In this document: positions 26,401 through 34,460 of the stretch, one piece after another
How the letters are laid out: every line of letters starts with the position of its first letter
How positions within the stretch are numbered: the stretch's first letter is position 1
DNA from: Trileptium ribeirensis
Lineage: Eukaryota > Nematoda > Enoplea > Enoplida > Thoracostomopsidae
Direction of reading: 5' to 3'
DNA: 37,913 nucleotides
Assembly: GCA_030248225.1 (NCBI GenBank)
Contig: JASANE010011653.1
Coordinates: 1 to 37,913 of the forward strand
Notes under the pieces: model-generated
Databases searched by the model: none
What the model was told of the DNA's origin: nothing
Seen by the model: only the letters and a program-made list of their open reading frames with translations
Program-made: the position numbers and the translations under genes

Positions 26401-29400
26401 CAATTATTTTTATCGAAATGGATTTTTTAATATTTTTCTGAATATTGCACTACAAATAATTGAGAAGAAAATAGTGATTCATTGTAAATTTCCTTTTGAT
26501 TATAATTTGTAGAAACAACTCACCACTAGAAACAGTTCATATGGAGATTATTATAACAGAAAATACACTAAAGAGACAGTAACAGCTCGAACAAATATTT
26601 GACCGTAACAATTATTCTACGTGTGTTTTGTTGCACATGGTTGGCAGGTCAGTAAAGTAACATGGTTAACGAACTCCTAACCTTTGATCCTTCAACTCCA
26701 CCCAACTGTCCGCGATGATTATGACCCCATCCGTACACTGTTCCAGTTGAACCGACAAAACCGCTCCCGCATCCGATGTCGGCCCAGTCTTCTGGTCGAT
26801 CTGATGCCCATTCCACTAACTGACGATCTACTTCTGTGGCCAGGACTGAGTTTCTGCTCCATATTGGTGACGAATAGTGGTTTTCTGTGAAAGATGAGCT
26901 ACTACTGTTGCTACCAAACCCGCCGATATCAGCACAGCTGCTCGAGTTCGGATTTTTCAAAGTTGTAAGTCGTCGGCACACCTGAAATATTAAACCAAAA
27001 CCAATCCGAGAAATAATAATACACTGGATAAACGAGGATAGCTGCCCAAATAAAATAGTATAAACTGAGCTGTTAATGCAGACATGGTTAATCAAAACAT
27101 ACGTACGTCTCAGTGTAAATATGAAAACAAAACGTCGTCATTTAATCACAACGGTAAGTCTAACAGTGTCCCTTCTATCCTGCTGTCGTGAATAATAAAC
27201 TAAACCTCAGCTACTTAAATTTGTAATTGTTTACAAGCTCCCAAGAGGCTGCGCGACAATCATTCTGCCGGTTACTTTACAACGTGTAAAGTTAAAAATC
27301 TACCCGCATTATAGACAGGAATCAAAAATTCTAAAGTCACGACCATGAGTTAATAAACGGTAAATCAGAAAGGGATAAATACTTATTTCTGGAAATAGAC
27401 TTCTATTACACTTTGAGAAAATTTGTTAAAGAACGATGTATAAAGCGCACTTGATCTTGCTACTTGTAGTTGCTTAAACAGAAAGTTATGTGTACTCCAG
27501 GGAATTTGGCAATTATCGATTTAACATATAGATATTTTCATAAAAAAAGCAGTTTTAATTGTAACATGTAAACCTACAGTACTCGCCAAAAATGACTGTT
27601 ACATCTCGAGCGAGTCTCGAGCGAGCGGCAGTCATTTTTGGCGGGTACTGTAGATTTGATTAGCTTTTTTAATAATTAGGATTCCACGGTCATATTTATA
27701 CCTTCAGAATTCAAATAGTTCTGGTTATTCTGAGCTATCATATAGAGGAACTCACATAACATCACCAACTCGCACGGCTATGTGAAAAGTTATATACCGT
27801 TGCACTTTGAGACCTGTGATAAATAAGTAGCTGGCTAGATGCGGCGTGACAATTCCAGAATAGGACGAACATAAGCAGTTGAGTGAATTAATAGCTCAAT
27901 ATCACTAATGCGTTACTCACAATAAGATGCGTGCACTCGAGAATCGCGGTGCTTGTTACACTACGGTTGTTGTTACAAAGCTTCGTGCAACAGCTGACAT
28001 TTCTGAACGATGCATGTAACGACTATATCATTTGATGTTACACCTGTTGTAACAACAATGCTTAATGTTGCACTCGCATTGTAATGACTACAAAGATTGC
28101 CACACCGACAGTATGTTACAACCTTCGTGACTTGTTACACAAATCGAGTTCCGCGTAACAACTTCAGCAAGGTTGTGACGCATACGCATTTTCATATAAC
28201 AACATAGCGAACGTTGTTATGTTTTGATAATTTAAGGAATAAACCCACGGAAGCCACTGATTGATTTCTGTGCTGACCATAGACTTAATGATGTGTCTAA
28301 GCGAAAAACGAGATTATTTCTATGTGTTATTTTATCAAGTTTTGCTGACGTTTTATCTAGCTTATTGCAAAATTGTATATCCAAATTCAAAACGATTCAG
28401 GGCTTTCTCAATGCCACTTTTTCTGTTCAAGACTGTTCGAGGCGCAGTTCCGCTAAATATTGTTTTCAACGGTTTTTGTTAATAATGATTTTTACAAGCT
28501 GCAACAGGATTAAGAGCAATAAATGCTTGATTGTTGAAGGACAAGCAATCTGTAAATCAACGTTAGCTATAGTGACTAGAAGTCCAGTGTTAATGCTACA
28601 TTTTCATCATTACGGCTAAGACAATATATAAAAGCAAACGAAATACATTGACCGTCGATAATTCACCGGTTTATATGGAATCTGTTTTTAAAATGCTTTT
28701 CAACTATTATGTCTTCGGGAAGGGGCTACTGCAATCTAAGAAAGGTGTGACACCACTCTGGCATCCTTTTGGCTACGTGCCCGTGGGAACATAAAAAAAA
28801 TTTTAGCACCAATTTTGATATATATGCTCCGTTGTACCGCGTAAAACTGCCCAATATGCTTTATTCAGGGTATATCTAATCATAATAAAAAACTGTGAAT
28901 TTGTTGAAAAAGGTTGCAGATGGACTCAAATATTTGCATTTTAACTTGAAGTCACTAATAAACTTCAAAACATGACAAAATGCGTAAAAATCAATCTAAG
29001 CACTTCTCACAACATGTAACAACGTTACCTACTGACTGCTGTTTCGAATCTTTCAAATTCAGGACCTTATATGATAGTAAAAATATCCCTTCCAATGTGC
29101 CAAGAACCTTTCTTTCAAAATATGTCTACATACGGTGACCTTCGATATGGATCCGAGATGTATTACATTGCATGCTATATGATATAGTGATTCATTGGCT
29201 CAGTTGCTAAAGCTTTGGGTAAAGTCGACAGTTTGAAACAAGGCTGGGATGAGATATCGGGCTTGCCCTGCTCTATAGAGCTAGTGAGTATTTTGAACAC
29301 ATCGCTAGCATTAATACAATTGGTAAATAAGATAATATTGGAATTTCAGGAATTCTCAGAAACGCATGAAGAACTATTCCTTCTGCTAGATGTTGTAAAA

Positions 29401-32400
29401 TTTAACAGTTCAAAATAGATAAGTACGTTTAGGCTTAAAGCGTATGACGTTTTAACCTGTTAGTATAAACCGTTTACTAAACCCGCTTCGTTTATGCAGT
29501 TTCAAAACTGAGCTGGAAGTTATCTCATGCAAATATTGCGACTATTTAATGGTGCAAGCAAAATATACTTCACATGTAATATACTTCACTACGCTTTGCA
29601 ATCTCGATAGTTTCAGTAGTCAGGACCCCGCCCGCGTACAACAATTTGGGTTCTTGTAACAAACGGTTGTTCTCAACTGCTGTTACACCAGCGTGCAGCT
29701 ACTACGAATTCTGTTACAGCCGCAGTGCCAATATGTTATTCCTATTTACACAACCGTGTGGCAATTTTTGTTGTCGTTACAATGCGCGTGCGACTTTAAT
29801 CAATGCTGTTATAAGCAGTGTAACATCAATTGATATAGTCGCTACAAGCATTGTTCAGAAATGTCAGCTGTTGCACGAAGCTTGTAGCAACTGACAACAT
29901 TGTCATTACAATGTAACAACAACTGCAGTGTAACGAGCACTGCGGTTCACGCGTAACAGTGTGCAGTGAGTGCACGGATCTTAATGTGACCGACGCATAA
30001 CCATGAAACAATAAAAATTCAATATCGAAAAATGCAACCCCTGGCTCTTCAGTTTTAGCAAATTTTTTTGCAGAAAATAAGCATATAATAAACATTATAA
30101 TTCCTTAATTCCACTACACAATAGCTATCGGCGAAAAACATGTTTTAATTAAGTTCGTTTTAAACTAATTGTGCTGCTTAATTGTTGCGATGTTTACACC
30201 GTTCCTTGTGAATGATTACTATGATTCCCTTGCTAGATATTCCAATTGCTTCGATTTCCTATGATTACTAGACCTGAATAATTACTATGATTTCACATGT
30301 TCTATCTTTACTTATAAAATATTGTCATATCCGCGAACGAGTGTAAGTAATCATTCGCATAGTTTTTTTAAACACCGAGAAATGTTACGCGTTACAGTAT
30401 GTATGCACATATATGACTTCATCTATACATACATATAAAGATTTGTTCAAATTAATTTTTAAACAAGTGATTGCTCGTTACAGTATAATAAATATTATAC
30501 AAATATGCGAGTCCACTCTCGATTAAAAAATATTGTTTTGTTGATAGCACGGTTTTTTCGCATTTTTTTGCGTAATTTACGCGTTTTTGAGGACCCGTTT
30601 CGCATTTTTTTGATCAAGCTTTGCGTGATTTACGCCTTTTATTTCTAGGTCCGGAGGACAAACTCAGCAGCTGACATATGGGCCAGATATTTTCCCCAAA
30701 TTATTCAACATGATTCCCAATGCACAACAGCATCTGCTACAATGACAATATGCATTAATAGCAGCATAAACAGTTTCTGAGTCTTTCAAGAATCTGTATA
30801 ACTAATACGTTCTGGAAAGATAGAAACAGTTACATGCTGATATTAATGGATAATCTCATTCCAGCGATTTTTTAAATATTGTGCGATGAGATACATAAGT
30901 ATTTTTTATTTTCTTTTTATGATAAAAATTACGCTTTTTTGGTACACCATTACGCATTTAAAAAACAGGTTTGCGTAATTTTCGCGATTCGGAAATTGAA
31001 AAAAACCCTGGTTGATAGCCATGCTGGTTTAGTTGAGTTACTAATACTATAATGATCACATAATTAAGTTACCACAACAATACATTTTTCTTATGTTAAT
31101 AAAAATTTATACTGAGACTACTGTGTTCCACCCAGTTAATTTTTTTGGTAAAATTAAGATATGAAATAGAAAAAATAACGTAACTGTCCTTTTGTCTGGT
31201 TTGTCAACCAAACACCCAAATCAAAAAGACCTAAAGCTGTAGACGTGCAAATTCCGATAAGATACCATGGTCTAGATTCAAACCACAGTACACCAAATAC
31301 ATGACATATTTACGTTGTTCGTTATGTACATTGATTAGAAAAAACAAAACAAGACAACGTTGTTGTAGGGAACTCAACGAGCTTGCTCTTACAAAGGTAA
31401 GCAGAGAGCTTATTCAACAAAACTGGCATCCTCTCAGTTCTTATGCTCCGAGCATTGATAATATTTGAGTCATTCTGTATAATATTAAAATGACACATAA
31501 AAGGATAAAAATGTACTTGCCTCGTCTTTAAATTCTTTCGGAAACGCAGATCGTCCGACTAAAGCATCCGTGGCACGTTTTGCTATACAATAGTTTGTAA
31601 ACCACGATGTCTCGATTATTTTGTCAACTCCAATTTCACAACACAAGCTGCACAGTACCTGTAAAACACAAGCTGCACAGGTATTTATGCGAGCGGATAA
31701 ATGTAGCAGAATACATCAAGTTGCTTCTAGATAATATATATTGCGTAAAATTGCTTAGAATACAAGGTAACAATTCGGCATCTGCAAAAGTTGAAAAACT
31801 TATTTCGAATAACGAATAGCAATGTATATACTAACTGCTAAATGATACTGCGGCGCATAGCTGGTAAAAAAGCAAAGAATACAGTGTACAGAGCAAATGA
31901 ATATATACATCGTTTGTTGTTTGCTCAAACTGTCACTGCTAGTACACATTTTATACTATTCTGTGGTAACTAGGTGACATGAAAAGTACATTATACAAAA
32001 GCGCATGATAGTTATAGTTAATACTTAAATTATACTAGTGCTAGCAACGGCGGGTGCGTCGCGGTTTCATGACACTATATGTAGGATTTTTGGTTCTATA
32101 ACATAGCTTTTATCGGCTAATTAGTAGTGTAGCGGTCGAACCTGATTTTTAGGGCCAGGTCGACCCGGCCCAAAATATGATCAACGTTGACCTTGAGAAA
32201 GGGGGACTGGGGGCTTCGCTCCTATAGGGATTTTTCGTAGAGTGTGGGATGAAAGCCGTTGCGCCACTCTCCGTGAATTTGGTTAGCTTTACGCATTTTC
32301 AACGGTTCACCCCTCACGCTCCATACACTCCCCTCCTTTTCTTAATTAACGTAGTTGCGAATTCCCTCTTTATAAATCATTACCACATTTAATATTTTAA

Positions 32401-32568
32401 ACAACTTACTGGCCATGGCAAACGCCGTGGCTTTACAACTCCGATTTCTATCAAATTTTCAATGACATATAGAGTGTTTCGTGTAAAATCAAAAATCGAA
32501 TTTGTTCTCTTTAGTACCATTATTTCCGGCAGGCGAGGACGTAAGACAGCCACTTTGACGCCAAAAAA
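11372..32568 (-). CDS. HERC2: HERC2 (partial gene, ten exons spanning RLD3)
   Basis: Ten minus-strand exons, read from high to low coordinates, join in frame into 588 codons: 32410-32568, 31521-31658, 26682-26981, 25322-25420, 24013-24233, 21465-21642, 19025-19374, 18079-18218, 15817-15912, 11372-11454. The product contains seven RCC1-type blades with the typical W-G-x-G-x-x-G-x-L-G signatures ([106 protein letters not shown]). Their order and wording match the third RCC1-like domain of HERC2, a HECT-type E3 ubiquitin ligase of nearly 5,000 residues known for DNA-damage and centrosome roles. The 5' part (RLD1, Cyt-b5, MIB, ZZ, DOC, RLD2) and the 3' HECT domain are not visible. Intron phases are consistent at all nine junctions. 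HERC2 is preferred over HERC1 or RCC1 because of the exact blade order and the [12 protein letters not shown] block. Confidence 0.93.
11461..11624. repeat. 85-bp tandem duplication abutting a splice acceptor
   Basis: Bases 11461-11545 are repeated at 11546-11624 without a visible mismatch. On the minus strand the lower copy runs into the acceptor of the last visible HERC2 exon, only six bases away, so the probable branch-point region is duplicated. Confidence 0.93.
12343..12385. repeat. GGGGTGG-rich block
   Basis: CCTGTCCACAATGTCGGG followed by repeated GTGGG resembles the reverse complement of 20072-20103 (CCTGTCCATAGTGGGGG). It may be one end of a dispersed element. Confidence 0.45.
13210..14410. 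repeat. Diverged tandem array in HERC2 intron
   Basis: A block like GGCCATTTTGGGGTAAATTA followed by AGAAGAGCCAAAATCATAGT recurs near 13219, 13347, 13520, 13938, 14099 and 14231. It is interrupted at about 13560-13935 by another sequence that itself contains a direct repeat of AAAATTTTGCCA-GAGG-CATGAACCG (13573 and 13852). Confidence 0.8.
15817..15912 (-). CDS. HERC2: HERC2 exon: RLD3 blade 7
   Basis: 96 nt: two bases completing glycine, 31 codons, one trailing base; acceptor TTAATTTAG, donor CAAG|GTGAGT (phase 1). It encodes [20 protein letters not shown], nearly identical to the last blade of HERC2 RLD3, then [11 protein letters not shown]. Confidence 0.95.
16700..17010. repeat. ~176-bp tandem repeat (two units)
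   Basis: Two diverged units carry GAACAAAATGAG / GAGCAAAATGAG and ATCGCTC(T/C)AAT---TGNGGNGATATAACC-like blocks (near 16747 and 16911). The same family appears inverted at 22280-22890. Confidence 0.75.
17474..17871. mobile_element. Non-autonomous hAT-like element, 8-bp TSD CTCGCAAA
   Basis: A 398-bp insertion in the HERC2 intron between 18079 and 15912. It is flanked by perfect 8-bp direct repeats CTCGCAAA at 17466-17473 and 17872-17879. The ends are CAAGGT on the left and, read inward, CAGGGT on the right, like the CAGGG ends of hAT transposons, which make 8-bp target duplications. Both subterminal parts carry several direct GGACCC or GGACCCAAAA motifs. There is no transposase reading frame. 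Confidence 0.82.
18079..18218 (-). CDS. HERC2: HERC2 exon: RLD3 blade 6
   Basis: 140 nt: one base finishing the split tryptophan codon, 46 codons, and one trailing base; acceptor GCTGTTACAG, donor AATG|GTAGGT (phase 1). The translation runs [20 protein letters not shown], then a hydrophobic strand, then [14 protein letters not shown] second GT (GTAG|GTAAC) follows five bases on, but only the first gives NNGEVYAWG across the junction. Confidence 0.95.
19025..19374 (-). CDS. HERC2: HERC2 exon: RLD3 blades 4 to 6, with an insertion
   Basis: 350 nt, 116 codons plus two bases; acceptor ATTTTTAG, donor ACTTG|GTAAGT (phase 2). It starts [20 protein letters not shown], where a cysteine-glycine-serine-glycine-aspartate block is the HERC2 signature. 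It continues with [20 protein letters not shown] and ends [18 protein letters not shown]. Between TLCVT and QVWSW lie 35 residues (19195-19299) where the vertebrate protein has about four. The insert is polar, with lysines, serines and asparagines, and should protrude from the propeller as a loop. Confidence 0.95.
19755..20108. mobile_element. Possible small DNA element with G-rich ends
   Basis: The left part reads AAGTCCGAAAAGTGGGGG. The right end in reverse complement reads CCTGTCCATAGTGGGGG, and the centre is AT-rich. The ends are only loosely matched and I see no target duplication, so the boundaries are approximate. Confidence 0.4.
21465..21642 (-). CDS. HERC2: HERC2 exon: RLD3 blades 3 and 4
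   Basis: 178 nt: one base completing the split codon plus 59 codons; acceptor CCTCAATAG, donor ACG|GTAAAA, phase 0. The translation includes [29 protein letters not shown] and [23 protein letters not shown] inside CCAGTTGACG was considered as donor, but the later one keeps the expected spacing DQLTPKT-IEAL across the junction. Confidence 0.94.
22280..22890. repeat. Tandem array, inverted relative to 16.7 kb
   Basis: Blocks of the form ATNTCTCCGCAACCGCTGGAGC-AATATGGGTG recur near 22475, 22641 and 22817. GCAGGGATGTGTCAAAATGG (22583) corresponds to the reverse complement of 16843-16862. Confidence 0.75.
24013..24233 (-). CDS. HERC2: HERC2 exon: RLD3 blades 2 and 3
   Basis: 221 nt, 73 codons plus two bases (phase 2 end); acceptor TTTTCTTAG, donor CGAAA|GTAAGC. 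It holds [16 protein letters not shown] (blade 2), the [10 protein letters not shown] strand typical of RCC1 repeats, and [17 protein letters not shown] (blade 3 start). The two leftover bases AA pair with the A that opens the next exon to make a lysine. Confidence 0.95.
25322..25420 (-). CDS. HERC2: HERC2 exon: RLD3 blade 1 to 2
   Basis: 99 nt, 33 codons, phase 0 at both ends; acceptor AATTTCAG, donor AAG|GTATGT. The translation contains [20 protein letters not shown], matching the HERC2 RLD3 segment around LRPVQLIGGEQT. It completes the first blade and leads into the second. It is missed by a simple long-ORF view because of its size, but frame continuity on both sides is exact. Confidence 0.93.
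26682..26981 (-). CDS. HERC2: HERC2 exon: linker and start of RLD3 blade 1
   Basis: 300 nt, exactly 100 codons, phase 0 at both ends. The acceptor is ATATTTCAG and the donor is AAG|GTTAGG. It starts [10 protein letters not shown], passes through a serine-rich stretch (GSNSSSSSF) that is probably disordered, then a conserved-looking [11 protein letters not shown] segment, and ends in [19 protein letters not shown], the diagnostic first blade of HERC2 RLD3. The serine-rich part looks lineage-specific. Confidence 0.93.
27577..27650. mobile_element. Tc1/mariner-type MITE, 74 bp
   Basis: Two 22-bp inverted arms (27577-27598 and 27629-27650) beginning CAGTACTCGCCAAAAATG differ at one position. The element is flanked on each side by TA, as expected of Tc1/mariner insertion. 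The 30-bp centre holds a direct duplication of TCTCGAGCGAG. As a transcript it would form a near-perfect hairpin. Confidence 0.85.
27907..30000. mobile_element. Foldback element with long inverted arms
   Basis: The segment from about 27907 to 28205 is repeated in inverted orientation at about 29635 to 30000, clearly diverged but alignable. Shared blocks include GCGTGCACTC / GAGTGCACGG near the ends and a near-identical stretch around CAGAAATGTCAGCTGTTGCA (29845-29875) and its reverse complement (27985-28010). Each arm contains about eight copies of TGTAAC or GTTACA. The outermost bases are TAATGCGT on the left and ACGCATAA on the right. No target duplication is obvious. The 1.4-kb centre has no recognisable transposase, so this looks like a non-autonomous foldback or MITE-like DNA transposon. 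Confidence 0.8.
28206..29634. other. Interior of foldback element, no identified gene
   Basis: AT-rich spacer between the two inverted arms. Short open frames exist (for example 28293-28619 and 29215-29418 on the plus strand). The second encodes a plausible helical peptide ([18 protein letters not shown]), but neither matches a transposase family I know. They may be remnants of captured or decayed coding sequence. Confidence 0.4.
30548..31010. mobile_element. Non-autonomous hAT-like MITE, 8-bp TSD GTTGATAG
   Basis: A 463-bp element in the large HERC2 intron. It is flanked by perfect 8-bp repeats GTTGATAG at 30540-30547 and 31011-31018. The terminal inverted repeats are CACGGTTTTTTC and, reading inward from the right, CAGGGTTTTTTT. 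Near both ends there are repeated GCGTAATTTACGC or GCGTAATT motifs in both orientations, typical of subterminal transposase-binding repeats. It has no coding capacity. Confidence 0.88.
31521..31658 (-). CDS. HERC2: HERC2 exon before RLD3, GC donor
   Basis: 138 nt, 46 codons, phase 0 at both ends, from [10 protein letters not shown] to FPKEFKDE. The acceptor is TTTTACAG. The donor reads GAG|GCAAGT, a consensus-type GC donor. Splicing there joins in frame to GTG TGC CGA of the next exon. The nearest GT (GCAA|GTACAT) would shift the frame and give a different reading of the well-conserved RLD3 start. A 15-base stretch at the exon start (31641-31655) is repeated at 31666-31680 across the acceptor. 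Confidence 0.82.
32410..32568 (-). CDS. HERC2: HERC2 exon upstream of RLD3 (first exon in window)
   Basis: Codes for 53 residues from [10 protein letters not shown] to KPRRLPWP. The donor after CCA is GTAAGT, a perfect consensus, in phase 0. It joins in frame to the next exon 751 bases away. A stop codon (TAA) lies four codons upstream in this frame, so the acceptor must fall after it. The AG at CTAAAG just before TTTTTT gives phase 0 and is chosen here, but its polypyrimidine tract is poor. The AG in GTCAAAG, 17 bases further in, is an alternative. The piece belongs to the linker between RLD2 and RLD3, with helical character. The placement in HERC2 rests on continuity with later exons rather than on a motif. 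Confidence 0.72.
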
Positions 32569-32650
32569 CTTTAGCAATGTGATTTACAGCTCCCTCCATT
32601 TCAAAATCAGAGTATTAGAAGAATAAAACGAAAGGTTCTTCACAACTTAG

Positions 32651-32795
32651 TATGGAACCGCAGAATTTTTAAGACGAACACTACCATTATAATACCTCAC
32701 CGCCACAAACAAATGACTCGCCAGTATGGAACCAGAAATTTTTAAGACGAACACTACCATTATAATACCTCACCGCCACAAACAAATGACTCGCC
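32651..32795. repeat. 73-bp tandem duplication
   Basis: TATGGAACCG... at 32651-32723 is repeated at 32724-32795, with a few differences near the left edge (GCAGAA versus AGAAA). Lies upstream (minus strand) of the first visible HERC2 exon. Confidence 0.92.
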
Positions 32796-32904
32796 TGATT
32801 TTTGCAGTATTTCCTATTTTGTATTATGCATATTATGCATATAGCACAAGCGTCTATACTACATTTATTCACGTTGCTATAGCTTTACGCAGCTGTATCA
32901 CACT

Positions 32905-33072
32905 ACATTGTACTGTAGCGTGTTCTATGTTAACGGTGTCGATCAACCGGAGATCCACCATCAAGGATCTAGAAGGTACGTCGATGTACGATACAACATT
33001 GTACTAGCGTGTTCTTGTTAGCGGTGATCAACCGGAGATCCACCTCAAGGTCTAAGGCGCGCGTACGTCGAC
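32905..33072. repeat. ~88-bp imperfect tandem duplication
   Basis: ACATTGTACT-TAGCGTGTTC and GATCAACCGGAGATCCACC occur in both halves, with indels between copies. Confidence 0.88.
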
Positions 33073-33949
33073 AAAACGGAAGGGAGGGTGCGGAGGATCA
33101 TCTTACAATCATCGAACGACCAAACGACAGCTAACATGCGTATTCTACAAGTCTATGGATGCATGTTCATACGGAAGAAGGGGTAGCCACGTTAAGGCTC
33201 GGCCAAGTCGCGGCAATGCCGATGCCATCCTCCGCAGGAAATAGCCCGACCCCATGAAGCTCTGCACCTTCCCCCCTGCGCTAAAGCTGCGCAAATCATT
33301 TAGGCAAGATGTGGCAAAAATCGAGATGCAATGAGAAAATGTAGGGGCAAATTGGCCCAACTCGAGGGGGGTGAGGGGTGGGGGAAATTAGCGAAAATAG
33401 AGAGAAGATTGGCAAAAATCGAGTGAAAATTGTCAAAAAATCTGAAAAAAATTTTAAGCTCGAAAAATTTCGAAAGTGTATACCCACTCACGACCACCCC
33501 CCGCCGACCGGCTGCTCGGCCCCGTGTGGCCGAACGCGTTACCTCATCCCCCGAAGCACCCGCTATCCCACAAATACGTGGGACCTTGAGGATGTATGAG
33601 TCTGTATCAGATCAACAAAAATGAGGTAGATTCATCCGTCAGATCACGCCGAAAGGGAGAACCAAAGTGGACCGCGTAGAGCTGTCCTGGAACTTTCCCT
33701 CGGCACCCACCACAGGGACGTAGCCAACGGGATGCCCCACCGTGTTACATCCGTGCTCCCTGAATTATAATACAAAAGTTGGCTAGCGCACCCTACCCCA
33801 AGCTGTGGCCTACAGCTTGAAGAGGCCTCACTCCACGCATGTCGAAATTGTATTATTCCGGACATTGTGCAGTTCAAACTACTAGTAATTAGTGATTAAT
33901 AAAAGTATAATTTTGCAATTCTAACATTTCGGCCAACTAAAAGAACATG
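33073..33949. other. Repeat-like stretch, no gene
   Basis: Overlapping short frames on both strands. Contains a perfect AAGCTGT/ACAGCTT hairpin (33800-33818) and TGCGC/GCGCA near 33278-33293. Confidence 0.4.
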
Positions 33950-34460
33950 TAATAACGGGACGCAGCTGCATGGCGCAACTTTCTAACACCATGCCCATAC
34001 GACCCCGGCTATTGCAACCTCAAGGGCGGACCGTGAATTGTTGAAATTTTGACTTTACTTTTGGTCAGACCCAAGAAGCTACGGAGCTTTGCAGGCCGCA
34101 GGCGCGCTTCACGGGGTGTGTTCGGACCCCGCCCGATTGGTTACGCACGTGTCTAATTTCTGGTATGATTTCTGAGATCCCCCAGGGAGGCTAGCACCGA
34201 CACCTGCTCACAGGTCATGGAGCATAGCCGCTATTCCCAATCCTAAACTCATCGGAAGTTGTTTAGTTCCATTTAATCGTGTTAAAAGCTGAAGTGAAAG
34301 GTGAAAATTGCCCTAAAAATTGAAGCTCAAGTTGTTTTGCCTAGTAAATATCATTATATGCTCCGTACTAGAGCATTGTAGCCTATGTGACCCCCACAGG
34401 GTTCCGACAAGCCCTGATAGTTTAACGTCGGAAGGTCAACGGCGTGGCCTGTTTTTTCTT
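33950..34460. repeat. Dispersed repeat family A, copy 2
   Basis: Diverged direct copy of 1520-1960, 32 kb away, longer by about 70 bp. Hairpins at 34112-34131 (CGGGGT/ACCCCG), 34202-34215 (ACCTG/CAGGT) and 34397-34416 (CAGGG/CCCTG) correspond to those of copy 1. No open frame is shared, so this is not a coding element by what is visible. Confidence 0.85.

Noticed and set aside
31511..31521. Canonical GT donor four bases after the GC donor
   Set aside because: It would shift the frame and lose the in-frame join to [10 protein letters not shown].
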